Positions 1 through 8,358 are shown, numbered from the stretch's first letter. The stretch: DNA of 48,552 nucleotides from an uncultured Shewanella sp. (GCF_947501665.1 NZ_CANMWS010000036.1:1-48552); one strand, 5' to 3'. Program-made: numbers and translations. The notes: generated by a model not told the origin, from the sequence alone.

Positions 1-20
1 GATTAGTGTAACGTTCATAT

Positions 21-96
21 TGGACACCTTTTGTTGATTATTGAACATGCAAACTCAATATGGCGCAAATGACGCCGATTTAACAAGAGGTGTCCA
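21..96. repeat. 76-bp element with terminal inverted repeats
   Basis: The left end (21-36) and right end (81-96) are inverted copies matching at 14 of 16 bases, beginning TGGACACC and ending GGTGTCCA. The internal 44 bp has no gene. The size and ends suggest a MITE or a collapsed insertion sequence. I see no target-site duplication (left flank ..CATAT, right flank TCCCA..). Confidence 0.5.
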
Positions 97-373
97 TCCC
101 ATCATCCCTGTTTTGGAAGCTCTAAATCGTATTTACACTGATTTGAAAAGAAAAAGAAGCACAAAGTAGGTTTTCTTCGAATGGTTGTATTTGTCTTCCA
201 ACAACACCCATGTTTAAGAGCTAGTTCGATCTGATGTAAACGGCCTTTACTGTTCCAGACAGCAATTAGGCATTTCCAATATCGCTATCGGTTCATATTA
301 GTCCATATCGGTCAGATTATGAATGCTGTGCCTGTTGATGTGTAAAAAAGAGAGATGTCAATGAACGACCTGA

Positions 374-518
374 CTCAACTTAGGCTATCTCGGCACTGAT
401 GTGAAGGGATCCACAAATGCAGTGATAACATGGACGTTAAGGAACTGCCGTCCCTCGTTCACGTAATAATTGATAAAATATTTTCGGTCACTTCGATGGG
501 GAGCTTTAACAGCAAAAG
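374..518 (+). repeat. dispersed repeat, copy A
   Basis: Two blocks, 374-395 and 471-518, match 26887-26908 and 26933-26979 with only a few differences each. Both copies carry the block starting CTCAACT(T/A)AGGC and the block starting TGATAAAATATTTTCGG, in the same order and orientation, but with different spacing. In both copies a frame through the second block reads DKIFS..SMG.F, so it may derive from an old coding sequence. No intact parent gene is visible here. Confidence 0.6.
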
Positions 519-634
519 CTTTAAAGTCAGAGTGTTTCTTCGAATTGTGTACGTATGTTGTAAGTCGAATCGTTATGGATATTTATCGCTTCCAGAGGGG
601 GTTGTGCAGGTACTTCTGCGAGACGCTGTGAAGC

Positions 635-691
635 TATCTGATCTGCATGGATAGCAGTAAATGCCTTAAAATGTTGGGAACATTTTTGGCC
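635..691 (+). repeat. direct repeat, first copy
   Basis: The first 23 bases are identical to 871-893 and the rest, to about 691, is similar. The core contains an imperfect dyad, GCTATC..GATAGC. It is a local direct repeat 236 bp from its partner, in non-coding DNA. Confidence 0.7.
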
Positions 692-870
692 TTGGCCGCT
701 TTACGGTTTCAAATGGCATCCTTGCCTAAGTGCCAGCCAAATATCTCTATTTGTCGCTCATCAAAGTCATATTTATGACCTTCGCCTTGAAATGGAAGCC
801 CTCGAATTCACATACACTGAGTGGTAAAGCAACACTGTGAATATTGTCGAATGGAAGGTGTTATTGCAAG

Positions 871-927
871 TATCTGATCTGCATGGATAGCAGGGAATGT
901 CTTAAATTATTGGGAACAATTTTGACC
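871..927 (+). repeat. direct repeat, second copy
   Basis: This is the partner of 635-691: 23 identical bases, followed by a diverged tail that keeps the TTGGGAACA motif. Confidence 0.7.
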
Positions 928-1128
928 CTGTGGGCTTAATGCATCACTGCCATCGCGTTAAATTCAGATGACATGACGACATAGACACCCAAGATTATTT
1001 GCCTGGTTTATGTTTGCACTTCTACTTTGAACAAGTGCTTCCCTTTTAACGCACAAATTATGAAAAAATATTGGTATACTTTCAAATGAACTATGTCGAC
1101 AAAACATGATATCAAACAAGGAAGTGAT

Positions 1129-1521
1129 ATGGTAAGTGTTTATTATACCCATAGAGTGGGGGATAATCCTGAGTTGGTAGAATTTAAATGTGAAAATATT
1201 AGTTGCCAACGTGCTTATGAGATTATTGATGATTACCCTTGGGCTGCTGAAATTAAGTTTTTTGAGCAGTATGGTGAAGGGGGCAGTTTTTACTTTGTAC
1301 TGGGTGATATGACAGGCCTTCATGCGGCTTTTCAATTTATTCCTGTTGATGAAGGTAATGGCTTATTGGATGTCGATATTCTACTTAAAAAGGGCTTTTT
1401 GGGGATCTTTGGCAGGAAGTCTAAGTCTATACATTTTGATTTACTTGCGATTGATGAAGCGAAATTAAAAATCAGAGATATGTTTCAATATAGCTTAAGT
1501 GCTTTGTACAATAAGTATTGA
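1129..1521 (+). CDS. hypothetical protein, 130 aa
   Basis: I do not recognise this protein. It is small, acidic and soluble, with no signal peptide or membrane segment. The middle is rich in aromatic residues (YPWAAEIKFF, GGSFYFV). The frame is open from an ATG at 1093, but the ATG at 1129 has a good Shine-Dalgarno sequence (AAGGAAG at 1118-1124, 4 bases away), so I prefer 1129. It stands alone between repeats and a pseudogene fragment, in DNA that looks accessory. Its size and solitary setting would fit an orphan immunity or antitoxin-type protein, but nothing in the sequence shows that. The competing minus-strand frame (964-1335) has no comparable start signal. Confidence 0.6.
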   Translation: MVSVYYTHRVGDNPELVEFKCENISCQRAYEIIDDYPWAAEIKFFEQYGEGGSFYFVLGDMTGLHAAFQFIPVDEGNGLLDVDILLKKGFLGIFGRKSKSIHFDLLAIDEAKLKIRDMFQYSLSALYNKY

Positions 1522-1591
1522 TAATAACTTGAAATTTCGTTAAAAGTACTCTTATCCTAACTTCCTTAAGCATTTTAAAAGGATCTTAAGC

Positions 1592-1765
1592 TTGCCTACC
1601 TCTGATTGTTATAAAGCGTACAATGACAATGCGACTCAATTGTCTGTCTTGAATAGATATAGCCGTTCATCTTTGCTAAACAACTGTTTGCCTGTTAAAC
1701 GAGGTGAACAATTGTGTCTCGTTATGCTTATTTGTGGGGACTTAAGCATTAAGATAATGAGCTAA
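1592..1765 (+). pseudogene. 5' fragment of methyltransferase-HNH gene
   Basis: The DNA from about 1577 (AAAAGGATCTTA) to about 1640 closely matches the ribosome binding site, TTG start and first codons of the gene at 39469. The translation begins LPTSDCYKAYN..ATQL, against MSTSDSYKAYN..AAQL in the longer copy, which has four extra residues. After about 20 codons the similarity disappears and the frame runs through unrelated sequence to a stop at 1763. It is therefore a partial duplication or a deletion remnant rather than a functional gene. It shows that a relative of the 39.5-kb gene once sat here, or that its 5' end was copied here. Confidence 0.75.
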
Positions 1766-1952
1766 CAATATCTAATTAAACCTTTGTTAATGCATTACCG
1801 AATATTTAGCTTTTAAATACTAAAAGTAAACACTTAATCAGCTTATTATTGCACTGTTACCTAATGAAAGGTAATAATATAATCGGTTGATATTTAAGGT
1901 TATTTGTTTTGTCTTTACTGACGCATACCCGAAGGTTTTACGTTGATTTACT

Positions 1953-1985
1953 TTAAAATACATTAACTTAGTTAATGTATTTTAA
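1953..1985. promoter_or_regulatory. perfect 15-bp AT-rich inverted repeat
   Basis: TTAAAATACATTAAC (1953-1967) and its exact reverse complement (1971-1985) are separated by three bases. It lies 93 bp upstream of the start at 2078, in a 312-bp gene-free stretch (1766-2077) that is otherwise plain AT-rich DNA. It could be an operator or a cruciform. It lacks the GC-rich stem and T-run of a terminator. Confidence 0.6.
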
Positions 1986-2050
1986 TATTACTTCAGTCAA
2001 TTGCGATATATTTGCTTTAAAACAATAAACATAATTGATGTAAAACAACA

Positions 2051-2068
2051 AACTTAATCGATTAAGTT
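2051..2068. promoter_or_regulatory. 18-bp perfect palindrome abutting the RBS
   Basis: AACTTAATCGATTAAGTT is its own reverse complement. It ends at the base before the Shine-Dalgarno sequence GGAGGG (2069-2074) of the gene at 2078. A protein bound here would block the 5' end of the transcript or its promoter, and an RNA hairpin here could affect translation. Which of these applies is inference. Confidence 0.6.
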
Positions 2069-2077
2069 GGAGGGTGA

Positions 2078-2737
2078 ATGAAAAGCAGTAATAGAACAAG
2101 CTCAACTAAAGCTACAGGCAATGATAAAAGTGTTGATTACACAATCACCAACAAAGGGCTTAAGGTGGTGTCAACTTTTTCCTACTCAATGACCACAGGA
2201 GCCAAAACAAGTATCACACTTGGTGCAACGAATTCGACTCAAATTGGGATTAAAACCAGTTTTTTTGCTGGCGCAAGTCTAGGGGTTACGCTTGGCGTAA
2301 AAACAGGCATTACCATTGAGGGGGATAAAACTTTTGCCATTGAAGATGGAAAAGTACAAAGTTCATCAACCATTGCGGCCGCTAAAAAAGCTAAGTTGAT
2401 AGCGTCACTAACTGAAGTTTTTAATGGTCAGATCACTACATGCAATGAAAAGATAGCGAATAATTTAGAGAAAATTGAAACCAATGGACAAAAAGTTGAA
2501 CAAAACACACAGAAAATAGTAGACTCGGATCTGGAAATAAAAAGTAATACAACTAATGTTCAGGATATTAATCAGGAAGTTAAAAAGGTGAGTAGCGCTC
2601 TTATGACATATGACACAAGTATGAAAGAGGTCACCTCTCAAATAAATACTATTAAGACTGAACTAAGTGAAAAAAGCACAGTTTTATTAACCTGTGATCT
2701 CAATGTGATAGATACCGACTTGGTAATGATGGGCTGA
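2078..2737 (+). CDS. coiled-coil protein of unknown function, 219 aa
   Basis: The family is not recognised. The first 25 residues are polar (Ser, Thr, Lys, Asn). Residues 30-90 are rich in Thr, Gly and Ser and could form beta-structure (GAKTSITLGA, GASLGVTLGVKTGI). Residues 105-205 form a long helical region with repeated N-x-x-K-I-E and QNTQKI patterns, typical of a coiled coil. There is no signal peptide or clear membrane helix. The start is supported by GGAGGG ending four bases upstream. The architecture (glycine-rich beta part plus long coiled coil) resembles fibre, tail or secreted effector-carrier proteins, but no diagnostic motif supports any of these. It is a single gene, with two perfect palindromes in its leader suggesting tight control. 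Confidence 0.7.
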   Translation: MKSSNRTSSTKATGNDKSVDYTITNKGLKVVSTFSYSMTTGAKTSITLGATNSTQIGIKTSFFAGASLGVTLGVKTGITIEGDKTFAIEDGKVQSSSTIAAAKKAKLIASLTEVFNGQITTCNEKIANNLEKIETNGQKVEQNTQKIVDSDLEIKSNTTNVQDINQEVKKVSSALMTYDTSMKEVTSQINTIKTELSEKSTVLLTCDLNVIDTDLVMMG

Positions 2738-3138
2738 AATGACAAATGTGTTGCGTTAAAGCACTGTGAGATAAAAGCGCTGTAGATCACTTGTTGACCA
2801 TCATCGTCATGATTGTTGCGAGCGAAAGATAGAGTCCCCTCTTTTACAGATCAACGGGCAAGACATTCACTGAGTGATAGGTATATTGTCAATACTTATA
2901 TTAGAAATACCTGAATTGTAAGTGCCTGTATTAGAAATGCCATGGGGTTTTTGGGAAAATGCTCTTTTACAATGGAGCAGGCGGTTAGACATGGATGTCG
3001 TTATAAATCTTTACCTACATATCTACATACCTTTATGGCTAGAGGCTAACTGCACCGTTTCCATTAAGCTTCAGGCTTTCCTACATGAGGCCGAAGATTT
3101 TCCCCTTTTGTCTCTGTATTTCTAGGTTTCAAACAGTA
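2738..3138. other. gene-free stretch
   Basis: A 67-codon frame at 2922-3125 has no ribosome binding site and a composition unlike a protein. The only structure I see is a short direct repeat, TATTAGAAATRCC, near 2900 and 2930. Confidence 0.5.
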
Positions 3139-3918
3139 TTATTTGAACTGAGGTCGCTCGGCTTTGGGGGTGGCGTACCAGTAGCCGAGTCCCATCAATA
3201 CGACACCGGATAACAGATTGCCTAGGGATACCCAAAGTAAGTTTCGGCCCATGCCCGCAAAGGAGAACGTGGCCTGATGTTCGCCAAAATAAGACAGGGC
3301 AAAAATACTCATATTGGCGATTGAATGCTCATAACCACATCCAATGAAAGCCAATAAGCACCACCAGATAGCGATAAATTTTCCTGTGCCTTCAAGCCGT
3401 TGGCACATCCAAATAGCAAGGCAAACTAACCAGTTGCATAACATACCTTTAAAGAAAAGCACGCTGATGGGCGCACTTGTTTTTGCCATGGCCACTGTGT
3501 GGAGTAAGCTGTCGGTGTGAGTCAGGAGTTGACCGCCTCCGGATAAATAAAATAGTCCAGCGACGGCGATGGAGCCGAATAAGTTATATAACCAAGTTTT
3601 AGGGAGAATTCGCAGACTATCTTGCCAGCCAATGGCACCGGTTTTGATGCCAAAGGTTAAGTACATAGTGTGGCCTGTAAAGAGCTCAGATCCTGCTATG
3701 ATGACTAAGGTTAGCGCTAAGCCAAAAGTGGCGCCCATGACAAGTGGGCGTAGGGCTGGCTCAAGTTGAGCTCCTAAGGTGAAGACTAAGATGATTGCCA
3801 GTCCAATGTAAGCACCTGCCATGGCACCACTGATAAGAAAACTGACAGGGGAAGTGTTGTTTAACGCCACTATACGAATCGCGTTGGTTGAACATTTTCT
3901 GATGGTGTCTGCGTACAT
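3139..3918 (-). CDS. nirC: nitrite channel NirC (FNT family)
   Basis: This is a pentameric inner-membrane channel of the formate/nitrite transporter family that moves nitrite (and H+) across the membrane and supports nitrite reduction. The 259 residues fit the NirC length (about 250-270) and match the E. coli protein, as I recall it, along nearly the whole length. Signatures include AMAGAYIGL, GSELFTGHTM (the broken-helix region), FFKGMLCNWLVCLAIWM, and GYEHSIANM, which carries the conserved pore histidine. The C-terminal GLGYWYATPKAERP also matches NirC rather than FocA. It is transcribed alone, away from the gene at 4243. No nitrite reductase gene is in the window. An FNR-like box lies in the shared upstream region, which fits anaerobic control. 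Confidence 0.95.
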   Translation of the reverse strand: MYADTIRKCSTNAIRIVALNNTSPVSFLISGAMAGAYIGLAIILVFTLGAQLEPALRPLVMGATFGLALTLVIIAGSELFTGHTMYLTFGIKTGAIGWQDSLRILPKTWLYNLFGSIAVAGLFYLSGGGQLLTHTDSLLHTVAMAKTSAPISVLFFKGMLCNWLVCLAIWMCQRLEGTGKFIAIWWCLLAFIGCGYEHSIANMSIFALSYFGEHQATFSFAGMGRNLLWVSLGNLLSGVVLMGLGYWYATPKAERPQFK

Positions 3919-4084
3919 AAGAGAAGTCCGTTATTCATTATGTGTGATCGAGCATGGGTGAAGTCTCATGCATAAAGGGCCATGTTATCGTGCGTGATAG
4001 CTATACCGATTTAGCTATAGTATATACTCGCGTGTTTAAAGTGGAGTAAGAATGCCAGTGTGCCAAGGCCTTATGCGCATAAAG

Positions 4085-4098
4085 ATGATCCAGATCAA
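4085..4098. promoter_or_regulatory. FNR/Crp-family box
   Basis: ATGAT-CCAG-ATCAA matches the FNR consensus TTGAT-N4-ATCAA at nine of ten positions. It sits 167 bp upstream of nirC and 145 bp upstream of the divergent gene at 4243. NirC is a typical target of FNR-type control, so the site is plausible. A single match can also occur by chance. Confidence 0.5.
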
Positions 4099-4242
4099 TA
4101 TACACTTCATTTTTATTCGCTGAAAGTCGAATAGACTATGATATTTAAAATCAATAGGTTAAAAATAGAGTCATGATTGGGACATTGTATGATGAACCAT
4201 GATTGCAGATCTGTAATGGAACTTTATTTAAAGGAATCGAAC

Positions 4243-4791
4243 ATGAAGTTAGCTCAAACACTTATTTCTGCCATAATCCCTTTTGCTTTTTTCAGTATGA
4301 GTTTTGCCAGTCACGCTGGCGGCGTTAAACAAGAAGCTTATTGTATTGATAACGGCGGCACGGTTGAAAAAATGATCGCAAAATATGGCAGTGATATGAA
4401 TGGTTTTTCTAAAGCATTTTGTACTTTCTCAAAAGATAATGGTTTTGTGGCAGTGGGCTTAAGTACCTTTGCATCTAACACACCCAATATTGCAGCCACG
4501 TTAATGACACAATTGTCACCCATTGCGGAGGATTCCCCCCTTTGGGAGGGGGATTTCTTTAATCCGTCGATGAATGTATGTAAAAACTTAGGTGGCGCGA
4601 CCATGAGCGAAAATGTGGTCTCAGGTGGCTTTACCAATGCGGGGGGCGCAAATGACATTTGTGTGTTTGGGGATACATCTATGGTGAGTGCTTGGTCATT
4701 GATTTATATCGCCAATGGTCGAGATCACTATGATGAAGTCAAAAATGCGGTTCGCTCATTACCTATCGATAATCTGTACATTCCAGAATAA
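4243..4791 (+). CDS. secreted protein with two DUF333-like repeats
   Basis: The chosen start (ATG 4243) has AAGGAA upstream at 4231-4236 and begins a clear signal peptide (MKLAQTLISAIIPF.., cleavage near ASHA-GG). The frame is open back to 4177, but those residues would precede the signal. The mature 160 residues contain two related units, YCIDNGGT..FCTF and VCKNLGGA..ICVFGD..SAWSL. These have the C-x3-GG..C-F pattern of DUF333-type small periplasmic proteins. Four cysteines suggest two disulphides. The function of the family is unknown. It is divergent from nirC and convergent with the nuclease at 4886, with a strong hairpin between them. Confidence 0.75.
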   Translation: MKLAQTLISAIIPFAFFSMSFASHAGGVKQEAYCIDNGGTVEKMIAKYGSDMNGFSKAFCTFSKDNGFVAVGLSTFASNTPNIAATLMTQLSPIAEDSPLWEGDFFNPSMNVCKNLGGATMSENVVSGGFTNAGGANDICVFGDTSMVSAWSLIYIANGRDHYDEVKNAVRSLPIDNLYIPE

Positions 4792-4806
4792 ATTAGGTCG
4801 TTCTAG

Positions 4807-4834
4807 GTATTCAGCGCAGTGCCGCGCTGAATAC
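4807..4834. terminator. bidirectional hairpin between convergent genes
   Basis: GTATTCAGCGC (4807-4817) pairs perfectly with GCGCTGAATAC (4824-4834) over a six-base loop. It lies between the converging genes ending at 4791 and 4886. There is no long T-run on either side, so termination strength is uncertain. Confidence 0.65.
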
Positions 4835-4885
4835 TCCTTGTATGTTAGGGGATTACTTGATTATAGCTTTTTGACTATCCCTGTA

Positions 4886-5617
4886 TTACCATAATGTCCA
4901 TTTAACGGCTTCAATGTCATTTTCAATACTGTCATCTAATTCACTGAAAAAATCTAACCCCGTGAGCGCTTCAACAGCATCTACGGTGGTGATGTAGTTG
5001 GCTAACTCACTGCTTGAAATACTTTCGTGAGGTAAGATAAAGGCAATAGCGTCGTTAAAATAAGGATCGAGGATCACTTTATAAAAGTGTGTGGGAATAT
5101 ACACACCGTTACCGATATATGTTTCATTACCATCCCATATTGGGCCAGTAACCACATACAGTGAAACATATTCATTGGCCCATTCTCGAACAATCTCTTC
5201 GAGACCTTTCCAGCCTCCACGATTGAAGCCGGCCAGTTGTGGTGCCATGTTAGACATCAGGAAACTTTCTTGCATTGAATCTTCGTTAAAATCCATTGTG
5301 CCAGATGGGGCTAAATGGCCTCTATCATAACCAGAGAAAGTATAATCATCACTGATAGATTGATAGTCACTGGGCAGATCACTGTCAGTTTTAAAGTAAT
5401 TAGAACGCTCATAATAAGCATTAACACTGTCTGTCGTAATATAATAGGCGACCCAATCAGCGACTTTATTTTGATAGTTATAGCCAAGAGCGTAACCTTC
5501 TCGACATAATAGTTGATCGCTATCACTTGGTGTACCTAAGGTTAAATGTTCTCCACAGTCAGCGTATGCAGTAGTGGATATCACTAATATAAGTAAGGTG
5601 ATAAGTGTCTTTTTCAT
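4886..5617 (-). CDS. secreted DNA/RNA non-specific endonuclease
   Basis: A metal-dependent nuclease of the Serratia nuclease/EndoG (NUC1) family, which cuts DNA and RNA without sequence preference. A signal peptide (MKKTLITLLILVISTTAYA) predicts export to the periplasm or medium. The catalytic motif is SGYDRGHLAPSG, with H101 as general base. SNMAPQ..FNRGGWKGLE supplies the metal-binding Asn (N132) and the conserved Glu (E140). The 243-residue length is normal for secreted bacterial members. The ribosome binding site GAGGAA is well placed. It is a single gene. It probably scavenges nucleotides or degrades extracellular DNA; I see no immunity gene, which fits an exported enzyme kept inactive or apart from the chromosome. 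Confidence 0.92.
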   Translation of the reverse strand: MKKTLITLLILVISTTAYADCGEHLTLGTPSDSDQLLCREGYALGYNYQNKVADWVAYYITTDSVNAYYERSNYFKTDSDLPSDYQSISDDYTFSGYDRGHLAPSGTMDFNEDSMQESFLMSNMAPQLAGFNRGGWKGLEEIVREWANEYVSLYVVTGPIWDGNETYIGNGVYIPTHFYKVILDPYFNDAIAFILPHESISSSELANYITTVDAVEALTGLDFFSELDDSIENDIEAVKWTLW

Positions 5618-5946
5618 GTTTATTCCTCAGGGGAGATATTATTGTTTGTATTATTTTTATTTTATAGCTAAGTGTATGTTTAAATTGATTTATATAAACA
5701 CTGACTCAACAGGAATAGTACAAGTTAATGGATTAAGTTGTATTTATGAATGATATAAAATTGACATCTTTATGTTAATTTACTTACAAAGCGACTTTTT
5801 GTATTATTTTTGTATTAAATGTGAATCATATATTGTTTTTCGGTTTTAAAGTTGTTTTGTTTTAAGGGTGTTCGATAGAGAAACGGCACTCTAAGAAGAG
5901 TGCTGTTTATTGGTAAGGCAGAAATGGCGAAGAGAAATAGCGATGA
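5618..5946. other. intergenic stretch upstream of the nuclease
   Basis: AT-rich DNA with no gene. It contains the promoter region of the nuclease on the minus strand and the terminator hairpin of the efflux gene at 5881-5908. Confidence 0.5.
5881..5908 (-). terminator. terminator of the MFS gene
   Basis: AAACGGCACTCT (5881-5892) pairs with AGAGTGCTGTTT (5897-5908), a 12-bp stem with one G-T wobble and a four-base loop. It lies 38 bases after the stop of the MFS gene. The T-run is short. Confidence 0.6.
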
Positions 5947-7197
5947 TTAAGCGTTGGGGATCGCAGTGAGAGCAGTATTTTCTTGTACTTGTAATTGTCC
6001 TAATCGCCTGACTAATATAAATAATACTATAAATAAGGTGATGTATATCCAGCCTAGAGAGGCAAGCGAGGACCAATGTAATTTAGCCATGGTTGCGGTA
6101 ATGATGGCTGTGCCCACCATTTGAAACACGCCTGAGAGTGCGGCGGCAGCGCCAGCTTGATGTGAAAACAGCGCTAGCGCACCAGCCATTGCATTGACGA
6201 AAATAAAGGATACAGCTAATCCGTTAAAGGCTAAAGTGAGTAATATCGCGGTTAATGACGTGATGTTAAACGTATGCTGGATCAGGAAAGATAGCCCAAC
6301 GACAGCAAGAATGAGCATACCCACTTGCAGTAATTGTTGCGTATTGACTGAACTGGGTAATCGGTTTTGCAATAAGTTACCTATGAGGAAAAAACTCGGC
6401 TGAACCAGCATTAAATAGCCCACTTCTTGGGGGCTGAATCCAAATTGGTTAGTGAGTAAAAAGGGCGTGTTCTCTAAGCACAAAATCATGGCAAGATAGC
6501 CAATAAGCGTCGAGATAGCATAGCAAATAAAGGGTTTATTTTTTAACACATGGGCATAATCAGCCACAATATTAGAGAAGGTGAGTGTTGATTTTTGTGA
6601 TGTCATTGTTTGGTTATTATCAATGGGAACATCTTGGTTGCTTTCAGCCATTTTGAAAAAAATGATCAGTAGTAATAAGCCACTATAAACCGTCAAGATC
6701 ATGAAGTTACTTCGCCAATCAAAGGTTTCTTGTATATACCCTCCAAGTGTTGGTGCTATGACAGGGGTAAAAGAAGCGGCGATGGCGAGCATATTGATGG
6801 CTTTTCTTAAGGCTTGGCCTTGAAACAGATCCCGTAAAATCGCTCGTCCGAGTACAGAAAGTCCGCCGCCACCGAGTCCTTGCAGTAACCTGGCGAATAA
6901 TAGTTGTTCAAAATTATGGGCATAGACAGCAAGTAGACTGCCGCAAGTTAAAATGCTGATACTGACTAACAGCAAAGGCTTGCGGCCAACATGATCCGAT
7001 AAGGCACCATAGAAGAGTTGCGATAGGCCAAAGGTGAGAAAGAACACACTTAATGTGAGCTGTGTCTGGCCTATGTTTAAATGCCATTCCTGTAAAATAG
7101 CTGGCAGAGACGGTAGGTATAAACTCACGGCGAGCTGAGAGGCGACAACGCCTAATATGACTAAGATAAAGTTTAGATTTCCAAAAGTGTGTTTCAC
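5947..7197 (-). CDS. MFS drug efflux pump, Bcr/CflA type
   Basis: A proton-coupled multidrug exporter of the major facilitator superfamily, inner membrane, with about 12 predicted helices. Early motifs are QLAVSLYLPSLPAI, the family motif A in the loop between helices 2 and 3 (YGALSDHVGRKP), and LLQGLGGGGLSVLGRAILRDL, a Bcr/CflA hallmark. About 416 residues is normal. I chose the GTG at 7197, which has AAGGT seven bases upstream, rather than a TTG at 7230 with no such site. A divergent LysR gene starts at 7471, the common arrangement for a regulator and its efflux target. The substrate cannot be told from sequence. Confidence 0.9.
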   Translation of the reverse strand: MKHTFGNLNFILVILGVVASQLAVSLYLPSLPAILQEWHLNIGQTQLTLSVFFLTFGLSQLFYGALSDHVGRKPLLLVSISILTCGSLLAVYAHNFEQLLFARLLQGLGGGGLSVLGRAILRDLFQGQALRKAINMLAIAASFTPVIAPTLGGYIQETFDWRSNFMILTVYSGLLLLIIFFKMAESNQDVPIDNNQTMTSQKSTLTFSNIVADYAHVLKNKPFICYAISTLIGYLAMILCLENTPFLLTNQFGFSPQEVGYLMLVQPSFFLIGNLLQNRLPSSVNTQQLLQVGMLILAVVGLSFLIQHTFNITSLTAILLTLAFNGLAVSFIFVNAMAGALALFSHQAGAAAALSGVFQMVGTAIITATMAKLHWSSLASLGWIYITLFIVLFILVRRLGQLQVQENTALTAIPNA

Positions 7198-7470
7198 GTG
7201 TTGTACCTTGTTTATGCCTGTAAAAGTCAATGAGACGAAAATGAACCGTTAAGAAGACGAGATGACCGTTTGAAGGTTTTTATTCTGTGTGTTTATTATA
7301 ATTTATTTCCTATTAGATGATAATATTGTATTTTGGAAATTAATTACGTCCTAATTGGAATTAATTGTTTTATAGGTACTGTAGAATTAACAATCAAATG
7401 GGTCATCGGGTTAAAGGTTAAATGATGACCGAGATGAATAAGTAATAGACAGTCAAGAGGAGGAAGTAAG

Positions 7471-8358
7471 ATGGATTGGCACAAGTGTTCGCAGAGTTTT
7501 ATTCAAATTGTTGAAGATCAAAGTTTTACTCAAGCAGCGAATCATCTTTATACGTCTAGCTCCGCATTAAGTAAACACATCAATTGGTTAGAAGATCAGC
7601 TTGGCGTGCAGTTGTTACAGCGAACGACCCGTCGATTGGATTTAACCCTTGAGGGGGAATATTTTTATGAGCAAGCCAAGTCCTTATTGAATGAATGGCA
7701 GGACTTGAAAGAAACCGTGCGTAATCAGAGTGATGAACCGCGTGGCGTGCTGACCATTGGCATTTCCGTTATCTTTAGTAGTTTATATATTGCGCCATTG
7801 TTACCTCGGCTCCTTGAGCAATACCCTGAGCTGACCATCAATGTTAAAACCCTGACTTATCCGCTGTTATATCATGTGGAAAATTTGGATTTATATTTTA
7901 GTCATAAATCCCCTGATTTTTTTTCGGTGAATATGGATCATCATGTGATAGGTCAAGCGCATTTGAAATTGTTTGCTTCTCCCACCTATTTGCAGGAAAA
8001 AGGGACGCCGCAGACCTTGGCGGATCTATCAAAGCATAACTGTTTGATGAGTATGGGGAGCGATGCACCACAAGTGTGGGCCTTTGATAATGGAGAAACG
8101 GTGGCCATTCAGGGTAATTTAATCTCCGATAATAGCACCACTTTGATTAAGGCCGCTGTTGCAGGGTTAGGCATTGTGTTTGCCAGCCCCACGGCTTTTA
8201 ATGATGAAGTGAAAGGAGCATTAGTGCCGGTGTTGCCGGAGCATCAATCCCAAACGTGGACGATTTATGCTTATTACCCTAAATTGAAGACGCTGCCATT
8301 TAAAACCCAATCTTTTTTAGATTATGTCGAAGATAAATTAAGAAGTGCGTTGAAATAG
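7471..8358 (+). CDS. LysR-family transcriptional regulator
   Basis: A DNA-binding regulator of 295 residues, the usual LysR length. The N-terminal winged helix-turn-helix is at about residues 15-60 (QSFTQAANHLYTSSSALSKH, then a linker helix with LLQRTTRRLDLTLEGE). The rest is a periplasmic-binding-protein-like effector domain. The start follows a strong ribosome binding site (AGGAGGAAG). It is divergent from the efflux gene across 273 bp and probably controls it as well as itself. The alpha/beta hydrolase starts 50 bp downstream on the same strand and may be co-transcribed. The inducing ligand is unknown. Confidence 0.93.
   Translation: MDWHKCSQSFIQIVEDQSFTQAANHLYTSSSALSKHINWLEDQLGVQLLQRTTRRLDLTLEGEYFYEQAKSLLNEWQDLKETVRNQSDEPRGVLTIGISVIFSSLYIAPLLPRLLEQYPELTINVKTLTYPLLYHVENLDLYFSHKSPDFFSVNMDHHVIGQAHLKLFASPTYLQEKGTPQTLADLSKHNCLMSMGSDAPQVWAFDNGETVAIQGNLISDNSTTLIKAAVAGLGIVFASPTAFNDEVKGALVPVLPEHQSQTWTIYAYYPKLKTLPFKTQSFLDYVEDKLRSALK

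Larger units (their letters stand above)
1..1128. other. gene-poor stretch with degenerate repeats
   Basis: No convincing gene lies here. Short open frames exist (for example 430-654, plus strand), but they lack a ribosome binding site and coincide with DNA that is repeated elsewhere in the window. The stretch holds a short inverted-repeat element (21-96), one copy of a dispersed repeat (374-518) and two copies of a 57-bp direct repeat (635 and 871). It looks like decayed mobile or intergenic-repeat DNA. The antisense frame at 964-1335 overlaps the better-supported gene at 1129. Confidence 0.6.

Noticed and set aside
430..654. 74-codon plus-strand frame
   Set aside because: Lies within DNA that is repeated elsewhere in the window and has no ribosome binding site.
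964..1335. 123-codon minus-strand frame
   Set aside because: No ribosome binding site and it overlaps the gene at 1129, which has one.
2922..3125. 67-codon plus-strand frame
   Set aside because: No start signal and composition unlike a protein.
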